64,000 nucleotides of DNA, from positions 434,001 through 498,000 of the forward strand of contig NZ_QGLK01000004.1 of assembly GCF_003202755.1 (NCBI RefSeq), written 5' to 3'. Positions 37,261 to 45,377 of this stretch are shown piece by piece. Each line of letters begins with the position of its first letter. The first letter of the stretch is position 1. The stretch is from Bifidobacterium asteroides (GTDB lineage: Bacteria; Actinomycetota; Actinomycetes; Actinomycetales; Bifidobacteriaceae). The notes below the pieces were generated by a model. The model was not told where the DNA came from and did not search any database. It saw nothing but the letters and a program-made list of their open reading frames with translations. Position numbers and translations under genes: made by a program.

Positions 37261-39153
37261 CTATTCCACAGTGACCGACTTGGCCAGATTGCGGGGCTTG
37301 TCCACATCCAGGCCCTTGAGCCGGGCCATGTCCAGGGCGAACAGCTGCAGGGGCACTACATCAACCAGGGGGCTTAGCAAGGTCGGGCAGGGCGGCCTCC
37401 AAAAGACTACATCGGCATAGCGGTCGGCGTCCGGGTCGCCCTCCTCAGCCACGACGATGGTGAAGGCACCGCGGGCCTTGACCTCTTCGATGGCCGAGAT
37501 GACCTTGTCATGCAGCACGTTGCGGCCCCGGGCGCTGGGGACGATGACCACCACAGGCTCCCCCGGCTCCACCAGGGCGATGGGCCCGTGCTTGAGCTCG
37601 CCGGCGGCAAACCCCTCGGTGAAGATGTAGGCGATCTCCTTGAGCTTGAGCGCCCCTTCCAGAGCCACCGGATAGCCCACATGCCGCCCCAGGAAGAGGA
37701 AGGAACGGGCCTTGGACATGCACTGAGCCGTCTGCTCGATGACCTCGGCCTGCCCATCCAGCACTTTCTGGATCTTGGCAGGCATGGCCTTAAGGCTGTC
37801 GATGGTCTGGTGGATCTCGTCTCGATACATGGTTCCCTTGACCTGGGCCAGGTAGAGCCCCAGCAGGTAAGCCGCTACGATCTGGGCCAGGAAAGCCTTG
37901 GTGGAGGCCACAGCCACCTCGGGACCAGCGTGCGTGTAGAGCACGGCATCGGACTCCCTGGGGATGGTGGACCCCTGGGTGTTGCAGATGGCCAGAACCC
38001 GGGAACCCTGCTCCCTTGCATGCCGGAGCGCCATCAGCGTGTCCATGGTCTCCCCGGACTGGGAAATGGCCACGACCAGGGTGCGCGGGGTCAGAATGGG
38101 ATCACGGTAGCGGAACTCATGGGCCAGCTCGACCTCCACCGGAATGCGAACCCAGTGCTCGATGGCGTACTTGGCCACCAGCCCCGCATAAGAGGCCGTC
38201 CCGCAAGCTACGACAATGATCTTATCGATCTGACGGAAGACCTCCTCATCGATGTGGACCTCGTCCAGATCCAGGTCGCCCGACTCGTCGTACCGGCCCA
38301 GCAGGGTGTTGGAAACCGCCGCCGGATCCTCGTGGATCTCCTTGTCCATGAAGGAGTCCCACCCGCCCTTTTCGGCGGCCGATGCATCCCAGTCGATGGT
38401 ATAGCGGCGGGGATGCTCCACCGGATGCCCTTGGAAGTCGGTGACCAAGACCTGGTCCGCGCTGATGCAGACAGCCTGGTCCTGCCCCAACTCCATAGCC
38501 TGACGGGTATAGGCCACGAAGGCCGCTACATCGGAGCCCAGGTAGTTCTCTCCGTCCCCAAGGCCGACCACCAGCGGTGAATCGTGTCGGATGCCCACCA
38601 CCAGATCGGGCTGCCGTGAATCCACAGCCAGGATGGTGAAAGCCCCTTTGAGCATGCGGGCCAGCCGCCTGATGGCCTCGAAGATGTCGGGCTGGCCAGT
38701 GGCATCGATAATCTCCTGGGCGATCTTGCCTAGAAGCTTGGCAGCCACCTCGGTGTCCGTGGAGGATACGAAAGTGTAACCTTCGGTCTCCAAGTCCAGC
38801 CGCAGCCTGGAGGCGTTCTCGATGATCCCGTTGTGGATCAGCGCGACCTTGCCGTCACGGCTGATGTGGGGATGGGCGTTGACGTCAGTGGGTTCGCCAT
38901 TGGTGGCCCAACGGGTGTGCCCGATGCCCACAGTGGCCTCGGGCATGGGCTTGGCCTTCAGATCTGCAACCAGATTGCCCAGGCGCCCGGCCTTCTTGCG
39001 CACGGCCACCCGCGCCATCCCAGGGGCAGCCATGGCCACTCCGGCCGAGTCATAACCACGGTACTCCAAGCGTTCCAGACCCTTGAGGCAGACCTCCAAG
39101 GGCCTGCCACAGGCCGTCCGTACTGATCCCGCATAACCGACGATTCCGCACAT
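37261..39153 (-). CDS. glmS: Glutamine-fructose-6-phosphate aminotransferase GlmS
   Basis: This 630-residue two-domain enzyme makes glucosamine-6-phosphate, the start of peptidoglycan amino-sugar synthesis. The glutaminase half begins MCGIVGYAG with Cys2 as nucleophile, so the start must be ATG 39153 even though the frame is open further. Two SIS domains follow (ACGTASYAGLVAKY near 300; LGRHVGYPVALEGALKLKE near 495), ending in the conserved AKSVTVE tail. A glmS riboswitch is not expected in actinobacteria and none was seen. Followed by the RluA-type gene. Confidence 0.97.
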   Translation of the reverse strand: MCGIVGYAGSVRTACGRPLEVCLKGLERLEYRGYDSAGVAMAAPGMARVAVRKKAGRLGNLVADLKAKPMPEATVGIGHTRWATNGEPTDVNAHPHISRDGKVALIHNGIIENASRLRLDLETEGYTFVSSTDTEVAAKLLGKIAQEIIDATGQPDIFEAIRRLARMLKGAFTILAVDSRQPDLVVGIRHDSPLVVGLGDGENYLGSDVAAFVAYTRQAMELGQDQAVCISADQVLVTDFQGHPVEHPRRYTIDWDASAAEKGGWDSFMDKEIHEDPAAVSNTLLGRYDESGDLDLDEVHIDEEVFRQIDKIIVVACGTASYAGLVAKYAIEHWVRIPVEVELAHEFRYRDPILTPRTLVVAISQSGETMDTLMALRHAREQGSRVLAICNTQGSTIPRESDAVLYTHAGPEVAVASTKAFLAQIVAAYLLGLYLAQVKGTMYRDEIHQTIDSLKAMPAKIQKVLDGQAEVIEQTAQCMSKARSFLFLGRHVGYPVALEGALKLKEIAYIFTEGFAAGELKHGPIALVEPGEPVVVIVPSARGRNVLHDKVISAIEEVKARGAFTIVVAEEGDPDADRYADVVFWRPPCPTLLSPLVDVVPLQLFALDMARLKGLDVDKPRNLAKSVTVE

Positions 39154-39240
39154 GGGCCCCAGTCTAGCCATGGGAGCTCGGCCACCGACCATCCAGAAGG
39201 CTTCTTGCCGGAATTTCTACAACCTGAACAGTGCCTGCTT

Positions 39241-40053
39241 CTAGAGCACGGTATGCAGGAACTCAGTGAACCGCTCGGTGTGAGGATGGTCGATGATGTC
39301 AGGGCCTCCCTGCTCCACCACGACACCCTGGTCCATGAAGACGATCTGCTCGGCCACCTCGCGGGCGAAGCCCATCTCATGGGTGACCACCACCATGGTC
39401 ATACCCTGTTCAGCAACCTGCCGCATGACCCCTAGAACCTCCCCCACCAGCTCCGGATCCAGGGCTGAGGTGGGCTCGTCAAAGAGCATGATGTCAGGGT
39501 GCATGGCCAAGGCCCGCGCGATGGCCACACGCTGCTGCTGGCCGCCGGAGAGCTGAGCGGGATAGTAGTCCATCCTGTCCTCGAGCCCTACACGTTCCAG
39601 CTGGGCCTGAGCCTCCTTACGGGCATCGATCTTGGGAACCCTACCCACATGGACCGGCGCCTCCATGACGTTCTCCAAGGCAGTCATATGAGGGAAGAGG
39701 TTGAAACGCTGAAAGACCATGCCGATCTTGGAGCGCTGCCTGGCAATGGCCTTATCGTCCAGTGTCTGCAGCACGGGGCCCTTGCCGGTGTCGACCTTCC
39801 GGTAACCGGTCAGTTCGCCGTCCACGTAGATTTCGCCGGCTGTACGGGTCTCCAACTGGTTGATCAGCCGCAACAACGTTGACTTGCCTGAGCCGGAAGG
39901 TCCTAGAACAGCCGTTACCGTGCCGGGCATGACCTCCAGGTTGATTCCCCGCAGCACATGCTGATCGCCGAATACCTTGTGCACATTCCTGATGACGATG
40001 GCCGGATCCTTACCGCCTTGACCGTCTTTCCTGGTCAGCCTGTCCTCGTCCAT
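39241..40053 (-). CDS. Polar amino acid ABC transporter ATPase (GlnQ-like)
   Basis: This 270-residue ATPase has Walker [15 protein letters not shown], signature [15 protein letters not shown], Walker [21 protein letters not shown] and [14 protein letters not shown], which places it in the polar amino acid (GlnQ/HisP) group. A C-terminal helix [11 protein letters not shown]-type segment is normal. It has AAGGAG upstream and is the third gene of a binding protein-permease-ATPase unit. Its substrate follows that of the binding protein, which is unknown. Confidence 0.93.
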   Translation of the reverse strand: MDEDRLTRKDGQGGKDPAIVIRNVHKVFGDQHVLRGINLEVMPGTVTAVLGPSGSGKSTLLRLINQLETRTAGEIYVDGELTGYRKVDTGKGPVLQTLDDKAIARQRSKIGMVFQRFNLFPHMTALENVMEAPVHVGRVPKIDARKEAQAQLERVGLEDRMDYYPAQLSGGQQQRVAIARALAMHPDIMLFDEPTSALDPELVGEVLGVMRQVAEQGMTMVVVTHEMGFAREVAEQIVFMDQGVVVEQGGPDIIDHPHTERFTEFLHTVL

Positions 40054-40069
40054 GATTCTCCTTCTGCCC

Positions 40070-41044
40070 TCAGGCGTTCAGTCCGGCCATCATGACCTTG
40101 TTGACCTTGTCCGTCTCTTGACGGGTTTGTGGGTCCTCGCCATCCTTGCCGTCCTTGGTCCCCGACCCGGCCAAAGGCCGTGAGTCGAAGCCTTTGCCGT
40201 AGTGCTTCTCCAGCTGAGCCTGGAGGACCATCAGAATGGAGGTGATGACCAAGTACCAGATGCAGGCCACAATCAGCAGCGGGATGGTCTTGTAGATGCG
40301 GTTGGCGATGGCGTTGGTGGCGAACTGGAGCTCCAGGGTGAAGGGCACGGCAAGAGCTAAGGATGTGGTCTTAAGCATGCCGATGGTCTCATTGCCGGTA
40401 GGCGGCACAATGATGCGCATGGCCTGGGGCAGGACGATTCGCCGCATGATCATGGACGGGGGCATGCCCAGAGCCTTGGCGGCCTCCTCCTGGCCGGGAT
40501 CCACAGCCTCGATGCCGGCACGGACGATTTCGGAAAGATAGGCGGCCTCGTTCAGTCCCAAGCCCAGAACCGTAGCCACGGTGGCGTTCAGCACAGTCTT
40601 GGTGTCGATGCTCCAGAATTCAGGCCCGAAGGGGATGCCGATGGCCAGCTTAGGAATCAACACGGAAAGCAGGCCCCAGAAGACCAGCTGGGTGTACACA
40701 GGAGTGCCACGGAAGAACCAGATGAAGAACCAGCTGACCCAGCGCAGCACCGGATTGGATGACTTGCGCATGACCGCCAGGATGATGGCCAGGATTGTAG
40801 CCAGGACCATGGCGTAGACGGTCAGCAGAAGGGTCCACTTGATGCCGTCAAGGACGTGCTCGTTGAAAAGATACTTCCAGACCGTGGGCCAATCAAAATT
40901 GGGATTGGTCACCATGCCATGGATCAGCATGGCCACGAAAATGGCTACGATGACCGCAGCCACGATAGGCCCTGGCTTGCGCACCGGCCTGGCATGTATT
41001 CTCCCGGGGATCTGAATCTGGTCCGTCCCCTTCTTGGTATGCAT
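40070..41044 (-). CDS. Polar amino acid ABC transporter permease
   Basis: This 324-residue permease of the His/Glu/Gln type has an extra N-terminal helix ([20 protein letters not shown]) before the typical core. The loop [33 protein letters not shown] holds the family motif for ATPase docking. It lies 107 bp downstream of the binding-protein gene, with a hairpin between. The C-terminal 40 residues are polar and unconserved. A single permease gene suggests a homodimeric channel. Confidence 0.92.
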   Translation of the reverse strand: MHTKKGTDQIQIPGRIHARPVRKPGPIVAAVIVAIFVAMLIHGMVTNPNFDWPTVWKYLFNEHVLDGIKWTLLLTVYAMVLATILAIILAVMRKSSNPVLRWVSWFFIWFFRGTPVYTQLVFWGLLSVLIPKLAIGIPFGPEFWSIDTKTVLNATVATVLGLGLNEAAYLSEIVRAGIEAVDPGQEEAAKALGMPPSMIMRRIVLPQAMRIIVPPTGNETIGMLKTTSLALAVPFTLELQFATNAIANRIYKTIPLLIVACIWYLVITSILMVLQAQLEKHYGKGFDSRPLAGSGTKDGKDGEDPQTRQETDKVNKVMMAGLNA

Positions 41045-41109
41045 CTCCTGCTTCCTTCCGCACCGCTGAACTTATTTCGGCTTAGCCCATTGGCTGAATC
41101 ACCTGCTTA

Positions 41110-41141
41110 GGCGCGGGTCGCCCGATGTGACGACCCGCGCC
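41110..41141 (-). other. Intercistronic stem-loop between binding protein and permease genes
   Basis: GGCGCGGGTCG (41110-41120) pairs perfectly with CGACCCGCGCC (41131-41141) around a 10-nt loop. No T tract follows, so it is more likely a partial attenuator or a 3' stabiliser that raises binding-protein mRNA relative to the permease and ATPase mRNA, as known for malE-malF-type units. Confidence 0.6.
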
Positions 41142-41151
41142 TGGCCTTGCC

Positions 41152-42090
41152 TCAATCAGAGACCGCAGGGTTGATCTCAGCCTTTTCGACCGCGCCGCTC
41201 TGAACGCCCCAGTTCTTGAGGATCTTGGTGTAGACGCCGTCATCGATCAGCTTCTGAAGAGCCGCCTGGGTGGCCTCGGCCATGCCGCTGCCCTTCTTCA
41301 GTGCGGCGCCTTGAAGGACGATGTCGGTATCCTTGCCCAGCTTCTCCAGCTGTCCATCGGTCTGCTTGATGGCATACCCGGTCACCTGGGAGTCGGCGTA
41401 GAAAACGTCGATCTTGCCGTTGACCACTGCCGTGGCGGCATCAGTCTGCTGCTTGTAAGACTGAACATCCACCGGCTTCTTGCCCTTGGCCTTGCACTCG
41501 GCCGAGATCTTGTCGGCAGCCTGCTGCTCTTCGATGGTCCCAGTCTGTACTCCGACCTTGACGCCGCAGATGTCGTCGGGATTGATCTTTGAGGGGTTGC
41601 CCTTCTTGACGGCAAAGGCCGTACCCGCCTTGAAAGTGGTGACGAAGTCGACCGACTGCATCCGCTCCTTGGTGATGGTGAAGCTGGAGATGCCAGCATC
41701 ATACTTGCTGCCGATGGCTGGGATGATGGTATCGAAGGAGGCGCTGACCATCTCCCCCTTGAGTCCCATGACCTTGGCAATGGCGTTCGACAGGTCCACG
41801 TCATAGCCAATGGGGGTCTTCCCGTCCTCATTCATGAACTCGCCAGGCGCATATGAGGTCTCCATGCCCACAGTCAGCTTCCCGTCCTTGGAAACCGACT
41901 CAGGCACCTTGGCCGCAATGGCAGGATCCTTCTTGATGCCGCTGACGTCAAAAGCCGCTGGATGTGAGCTTGTGGTGGCCTTGCCCGATGCACTACTGGT
42001 GTCCGCCTCATCGGTGGTTCCACAGGCTCCGATGGAGGCCAGCAGGGTAACGCTCAGAGCCGCCGCCAACACCGCCTTGATCTTGCCCAT
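41152..42090 (-). CDS. Polar amino acid-binding lipoprotein (SBP family 3)
   Basis: This 312-residue lipoprotein has a signal peptide and lipobox (LLASIGAC, Cys23), followed by a Thr/Ser-rich linker. The family 3 binding fold starts with VPESVSKDGKLTVGMETSYA, and the motif IGYDVDLSNAIAKVMGL is present. It should deliver a polar amino acid to the adjacent permease and ATPase. GAGGAGAAG precedes the ATG. Upstream are direct TTATGCACA repeats that may be an operator. Confidence 0.93.
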   Translation of the reverse strand: MGKIKAVLAAALSVTLLASIGACGTTDEADTSSASGKATTSSHPAAFDVSGIKKDPAIAAKVPESVSKDGKLTVGMETSYAPGEFMNEDGKTPIGYDVDLSNAIAKVMGLKGEMVSASFDTIIPAIGSKYDAGISSFTITKERMQSVDFVTTFKAGTAFAVKKGNPSKINPDDICGVKVGVQTGTIEEQQAADKISAECKAKGKKPVDVQSYKQQTDAATAVVNGKIDVFYADSQVTGYAIKQTDGQLEKLGKDTDIVLQGAALKKGSGMAEATQAALQKLIDDGVYTKILKNWGVQSGAVEKAEINPAVSD

Positions 42091-42378
42091 GTCTTCTCCT
42101 CTTCCGGACCGCCCAGAAGCGACCCCTCATTGCTCTTGATTTTCTCTTGGTTGACATGCACTATTATGCACATATTTGTATTTTTATGCACACAGAATTA
42201 GGTTAACTCTATATTGCAAACTGCATATTCTGGTGTTTTTTGGCTCTATAGCAAGCCAAAGGCGCTATCGGGGATTGTCTGGTGCCACCCGCCCCGGGCG
42301 TGTCGAATCTGTATAGAGCAGAGACCGATCAACGGGCGACTCTTAGTCTTTAGGAGTTTTGGATGTTTATCTGAGAGC
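42091..42378. other. Intergenic region between smpB and amino acid ABC operon
   Basis: Apart from the TGTGCATAA repeats (42151-42193), I see no gene. I checked it for tmRNA, which often accompanies smpB, and found no tRNA-like ends or tag reading frame. Confidence 0.4.
42151..42193 (-). promoter_or_regulatory. Promoter region with TGTGCATAA direct repeats
   Basis: The 9-mer TTATGCACA occurs at 42164-42172 and 42184-42192, exactly 20 bp apart, and an additional ATGCA lies at 42156. On the minus strand the inner copy reads TGTGCATAAT, which includes a CATAAT -10-like element. A repressor recognising TGTGCATAA (for example an ArgR- or amino acid-responsive factor) would control the amino acid ABC operon. 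Identity is unknown. Confidence 0.5.
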
Positions 42379-42855
42379 TCAGCCGCGCCGGTTGCGGTAA
42401 CGCATGGCCCTTTGGGCCTCGCGGCGATCCTGCTCCTCCCGCAGAGACTGGCGCTTGTCGTACTCGCGCTTGCCTCGGGCCACAGCGATCTCTACCTTGA
42501 CCCTGCCGTCCTTGAAGTACAGGCTCAAGGGGACGATGGTATAACCTTTCGCCTGAATCTGCCGCTCCAAGCGAACGATCTGCTTGGCGTGGAGGAGCAG
42601 CTTACGCTTGCGCTTGGGAGCGTGGTTGTTCCAGGTGCCATTGAGGTATTCAGGAATATTGGCGTTCTCCAACCAGACCTCGTGCCGCCGGTCAATGCTA
42701 ACGAACGACTCGGCCAGAGAAGCACGCCCCTCGCGCAGAGACTTTACCTCAGTCCCCGTCAGCGCGATGCCGGCCTCATACCGATCCTCAATCTGGTAGT
42801 CATGACGGGCCCTGCGATTCTGGGCGATCATCGACGTGCCGGTTTCCTTAGCCAT
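42379..42855 (-). CDS. smpB: SsrA-binding protein SmpB
   Basis: This 158-residue protein binds tmRNA and directs trans-translation of stalled ribosomes. The OB-fold motifs IALTGTEVKSLREGRASLAESF and HAKQIVRLERQIQAKGYTIVPL are intact, followed by the basic C-terminal tail KREYDKRQSLREEQDRREAQR needed in the decoding centre. It is the last gene of the prfB-ftsE-ftsX-CHAP-smpB series, an arrangement common in Bifidobacterium and other actinobacteria. Confidence 0.96.
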   Translation of the reverse strand: MAKETGTSMIAQNRRARHDYQIEDRYEAGIALTGTEVKSLREGRASLAESFVSIDRRHEVWLENANIPEYLNGTWNNHAPKRKRKLLLHAKQIVRLERQIQAKGYTIVPLSLYFKDGRVKVEIAVARGKREYDKRQSLREEQDRREAQRAMRYRNRRG

Positions 42856-42947
42856 AATATCCTCCTCTCGATCGCGCCAAGGAGGCTACCGGGCACTCCG
42901 GACAGCGATAACACCGTTCCAAGCGGCGGACTTGGCCCGCATCGGCA

Positions 42948-44369
42948 TCAGTAGTGAATGTATTGGTAGTTGCCCGCACCATAGACCGTCTCATAGGTAG
43001 GGAAGGAGGCGAAGCCAGTACCCCCTTCGGAGATGAGCACCGATCCATCCGCATTGACCCGCTCGACCACAGCCACGTGACCATAGGACCAGTCGGCGTT
43101 CCAATTGGTGACCCGCTGGCCTCGGGCGAAGACCATGACAGCACCAACGTGGGGGGTGTTATTGACCAGATAGCCCAGGCCGCGAGCTGTACCGGCCCAC
43201 TCCGCACCGTTGCCCATATAGGAACCCACAGGCAGAGCCAGCTGCGAACGGCGTATATAAGCCCAAAGTGTGCATTGCCGAGCAGGATAGGCGCTACCGC
43301 CCACTGAGTTGCCAGTGTTGTGGCCATAGCAAAATCCGGAACCGGAAGGGCAGCTGCCAGGCACTGCATAATTCATGCCGGAGGCGCCACCACCACCGTT
43401 GCCTTTACCGCTATTGCCACCGCCGCCATTGTTGCTGGGCGGGGTAGGCCGTGGAGCGGGTGATGGACGGGAGCCACCACCACTGCTTATCTGCTGGGCT
43501 CCGCCAGCGTGCGGGTCGGCGCTGCCGCCTGGATTGCCGGTGTTCAAAGAGTCGATCATTGATTCAGTCGCCACGATATCTGCAGCCTCTCGGGCCGACT
43601 GTGTGGTCAGGGCAGCCTTTTGACTTTCCAACTGCTTGCGTGCTGCGGTCCCCTGGTCACGCAAGGCCTGCAGGTGATCCTGCTTGGCCTGCGCCGCCGC
43701 TACAGCCTGCTGGGCTATCGCCTGCTGCTGATCAGCCTTGGCCTTCAGCGTGCTGATCTGCTCCTCGATGGCCTGCAGACGCTGCTTACGATTCATGGAG
43801 GAGTTGAGGGTATTGGCTGCATCGTTGGCCGTATTGGCTTCGGACCTGGTTACAGCCGCATCGGACTGCATCTTGTCTACGAAGTCCTGGGCGCTTGAAG
43901 ACTTGGTCACCACATCCATGATCTGAGAAGTCTCGGACCCGTGAAAGCTCTTTCTTGCCATCTGAGCCACGCCAGCCTTGGCATCATCATAATCAAGGCC
44001 TGTCTGACGTATTTTGGCTTCCAGGTCGGCACGATCCTTGCGGGCAGCATCCAGGCGGTCATTGGTGGCCTGGACCAGGCTGTCCGCCTGCTCGGCCTTT
44101 TGCTGAGCATCGATGGCACTCTGCTGTGCAGCCGGAATCTGATTAGAAGTCAGGTCATCAAGACTCAGTATCTGGTTGGCGAGTTGGGCGCTGACACCAG
44201 CCAGCTTGCTCTTCAGGGCCGCGTGGTTCTGGACTTTCTGCTGGTAGCTGCTCCAGTCGGCCCGCGCCGGTTCGGGCGCTACGGTCAGCCCGAGGATCCC
44301 GCCACCTAGCATCATGGCCAATGACCCCACGAGGCCGCAGATAGCCTCCCACCGTTTGGTACGATTCAT
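42948..44369 (-). CDS. Secreted CHAP-domain peptidoglycan hydrolase with coiled coil (PcsB-like)
   Basis: This 473-residue protein has a signal segment (about 10-37), a long coiled-coil region (about 40-280, QAVAAAQAKQDHLQALRDQG and similar), a Pro/Gly/Ser/Asn linker and a C-terminal CHAP domain. The catalytic Cys is in ARQCTLWAYIRRS and the His in SYGHVAVVERV. The frame is open to 44408, but ATG 44369 has GAGGAA seven bases upstream. It lies immediately after ftsX, so by analogy with PcsB it probably is the hydrolase activated by FtsEX at division. That partnership is inference from position and architecture. Confidence 0.88.
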   Translation of the reverse strand: MNRTKRWEAICGLVGSLAMMLGGGILGLTVAPEPARADWSSYQQKVQNHAALKSKLAGVSAQLANQILSLDDLTSNQIPAAQQSAIDAQQKAEQADSLVQATNDRLDAARKDRADLEAKIRQTGLDYDDAKAGVAQMARKSFHGSETSQIMDVVTKSSSAQDFVDKMQSDAAVTRSEANTANDAANTLNSSMNRKQRLQAIEEQISTLKAKADQQQAIAQQAVAAAQAKQDHLQALRDQGTAARKQLESQKAALTTQSAREAADIVATESMIDSLNTGNPGGSADPHAGGAQQISSGGGSRPSPAPRPTPPSNNGGGGNSGKGNGGGGASGMNYAVPGSCPSGSGFCYGHNTGNSVGGSAYPARQCTLWAYIRRSQLALPVGSYMGNGAEWAGTARGLGYLVNNTPHVGAVMVFARGQRVTNWNADWSYGHVAVVERVNADGSVLISEGGTGFASFPTYETVYGAGNYQYIHY

Positions 44370-44453
44370 GGTCAAGTTCCTCACTATCAATTCCATGCTA
44401 GTCATCATTATGACAGAGATTGCACCCCCGATTGATTGGCCAGTCGCCGCGGA

Positions 44454-45377
44454 TCATGTACGCAAATACCGTCGCAAGGAGATGGAGGAGGCCAGCGCGG
44501 ACAAGAGCATGGCCCCCAGGATCAACATAGGGGCTATGAACAAGACCGTGGACTGATCCACGTAGGGCATCCATTGAACCGTGCGAGCCAGCCAGTCGGT
44601 AATGAAGAGCTTGACGATGGCGCTCAGTGCTCCGACAGCCAGAAGCGAACCCAGCAGGGAGGCCACCACGCCTTCCAAAATGAAGGGCAGCCGGATGGTC
44701 CAGTTGGAGGCTCCCACCAGCCTCATGATCTCCGTCTCGTTCCGACGGGAGGCGGCGCTCATTCTGATGGTGGTGCCGGTCAGCAGAATGGCCACAATCA
44801 CCATGACCACAGCCAGGACCAGAGTGACCGCCGTGGCCCTGTTGAGAATTTTGAAGACCGGGTCGAATATCTGACGCTGGTCGGAGACCTCTTCTACGCC
44901 ATCGCGTCCAGACAACACCTCGGAGACCACCTGGTACTTAGTCGGATCCTTGAGCTTGAGCCGCAGAGAGGCCTGCATGTCTGCCGCGGTCATGGTCCTT
45001 CCCTCGTAGGTGCCGTCAGGGTACTGCTTGAGGAAGGTGTTCTTGAAGAAGTCCTCGCGGCTCTGGTAGGTGATCTTGGCCACGGAGTCGCTGAGCTCGG
45101 TATTGATTGTGTTCTCCAGCTTGACGATTTCGTCATTGGTGGGCGCCTTGCCGGTCGCGCATGAGGCCGCCTGGCTGGTGCCGTCCGGGCAGAGCCAGAC
45201 CACCACCTCCACCTGGTCGTACCAGTCTCCCTTGGCCTTGCTGATCTGAGCCTGCATGAGGCCCGAGGCACCTATGAACAGGAAGGAGATGAAGGTGACC
45301 AGCATGACCGAGAGGATCATGGACCCGTTGCGGCGCAGGTTGTCCCAGGTGCTGGAAAGGATGAACCGCAGTCTCAT
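44454..45377 (-). CDS. ftsX: Cell division protein FtsX
   Basis: This 307-residue membrane protein has an N-terminal helix (SMILSVMLVTFISFLFIGASG), an extracellular domain of about 130 residues, and three C-terminal helices (ATAVTLVLAVVMVIVAILLTG and others). FEG/AASRRNETEIMRLVGASNW is the typical loop. The extracytoplasmic domain contains two cysteines (CPDGTSQAASCAT) that could form a disulfide. It overlaps ftsE by four bases and should transmit FtsE activity to a peptidoglycan hydrolase, here probably the CHAP protein. Confidence 0.95.
   Translation of the reverse strand: MRLRFILSSTWDNLRRNGSMILSVMLVTFISFLFIGASGLMQAQISKAKGDWYDQVEVVVWLCPDGTSQAASCATGKAPTNDEIVKLENTINTELSDSVAKITYQSREDFFKNTFLKQYPDGTYEGRTMTAADMQASLRLKLKDPTKYQVVSEVLSGRDGVEEVSDQRQIFDPVFKILNRATAVTLVLAVVMVIVAILLTGTTIRMSAASRRNETEIMRLVGASNWTIRLPFILEGVVASLLGSLLAVGALSAIVKLFITDWLARTVQWMPYVDQSTVLFIAPMLILGAMLLSALASSISLRRYLRT

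Noticed and set aside
42091-42378. Possible tmRNA beside smpB
   Set aside because: No tRNA-like acceptor or T-arm sequences and no tag reading frame were found.
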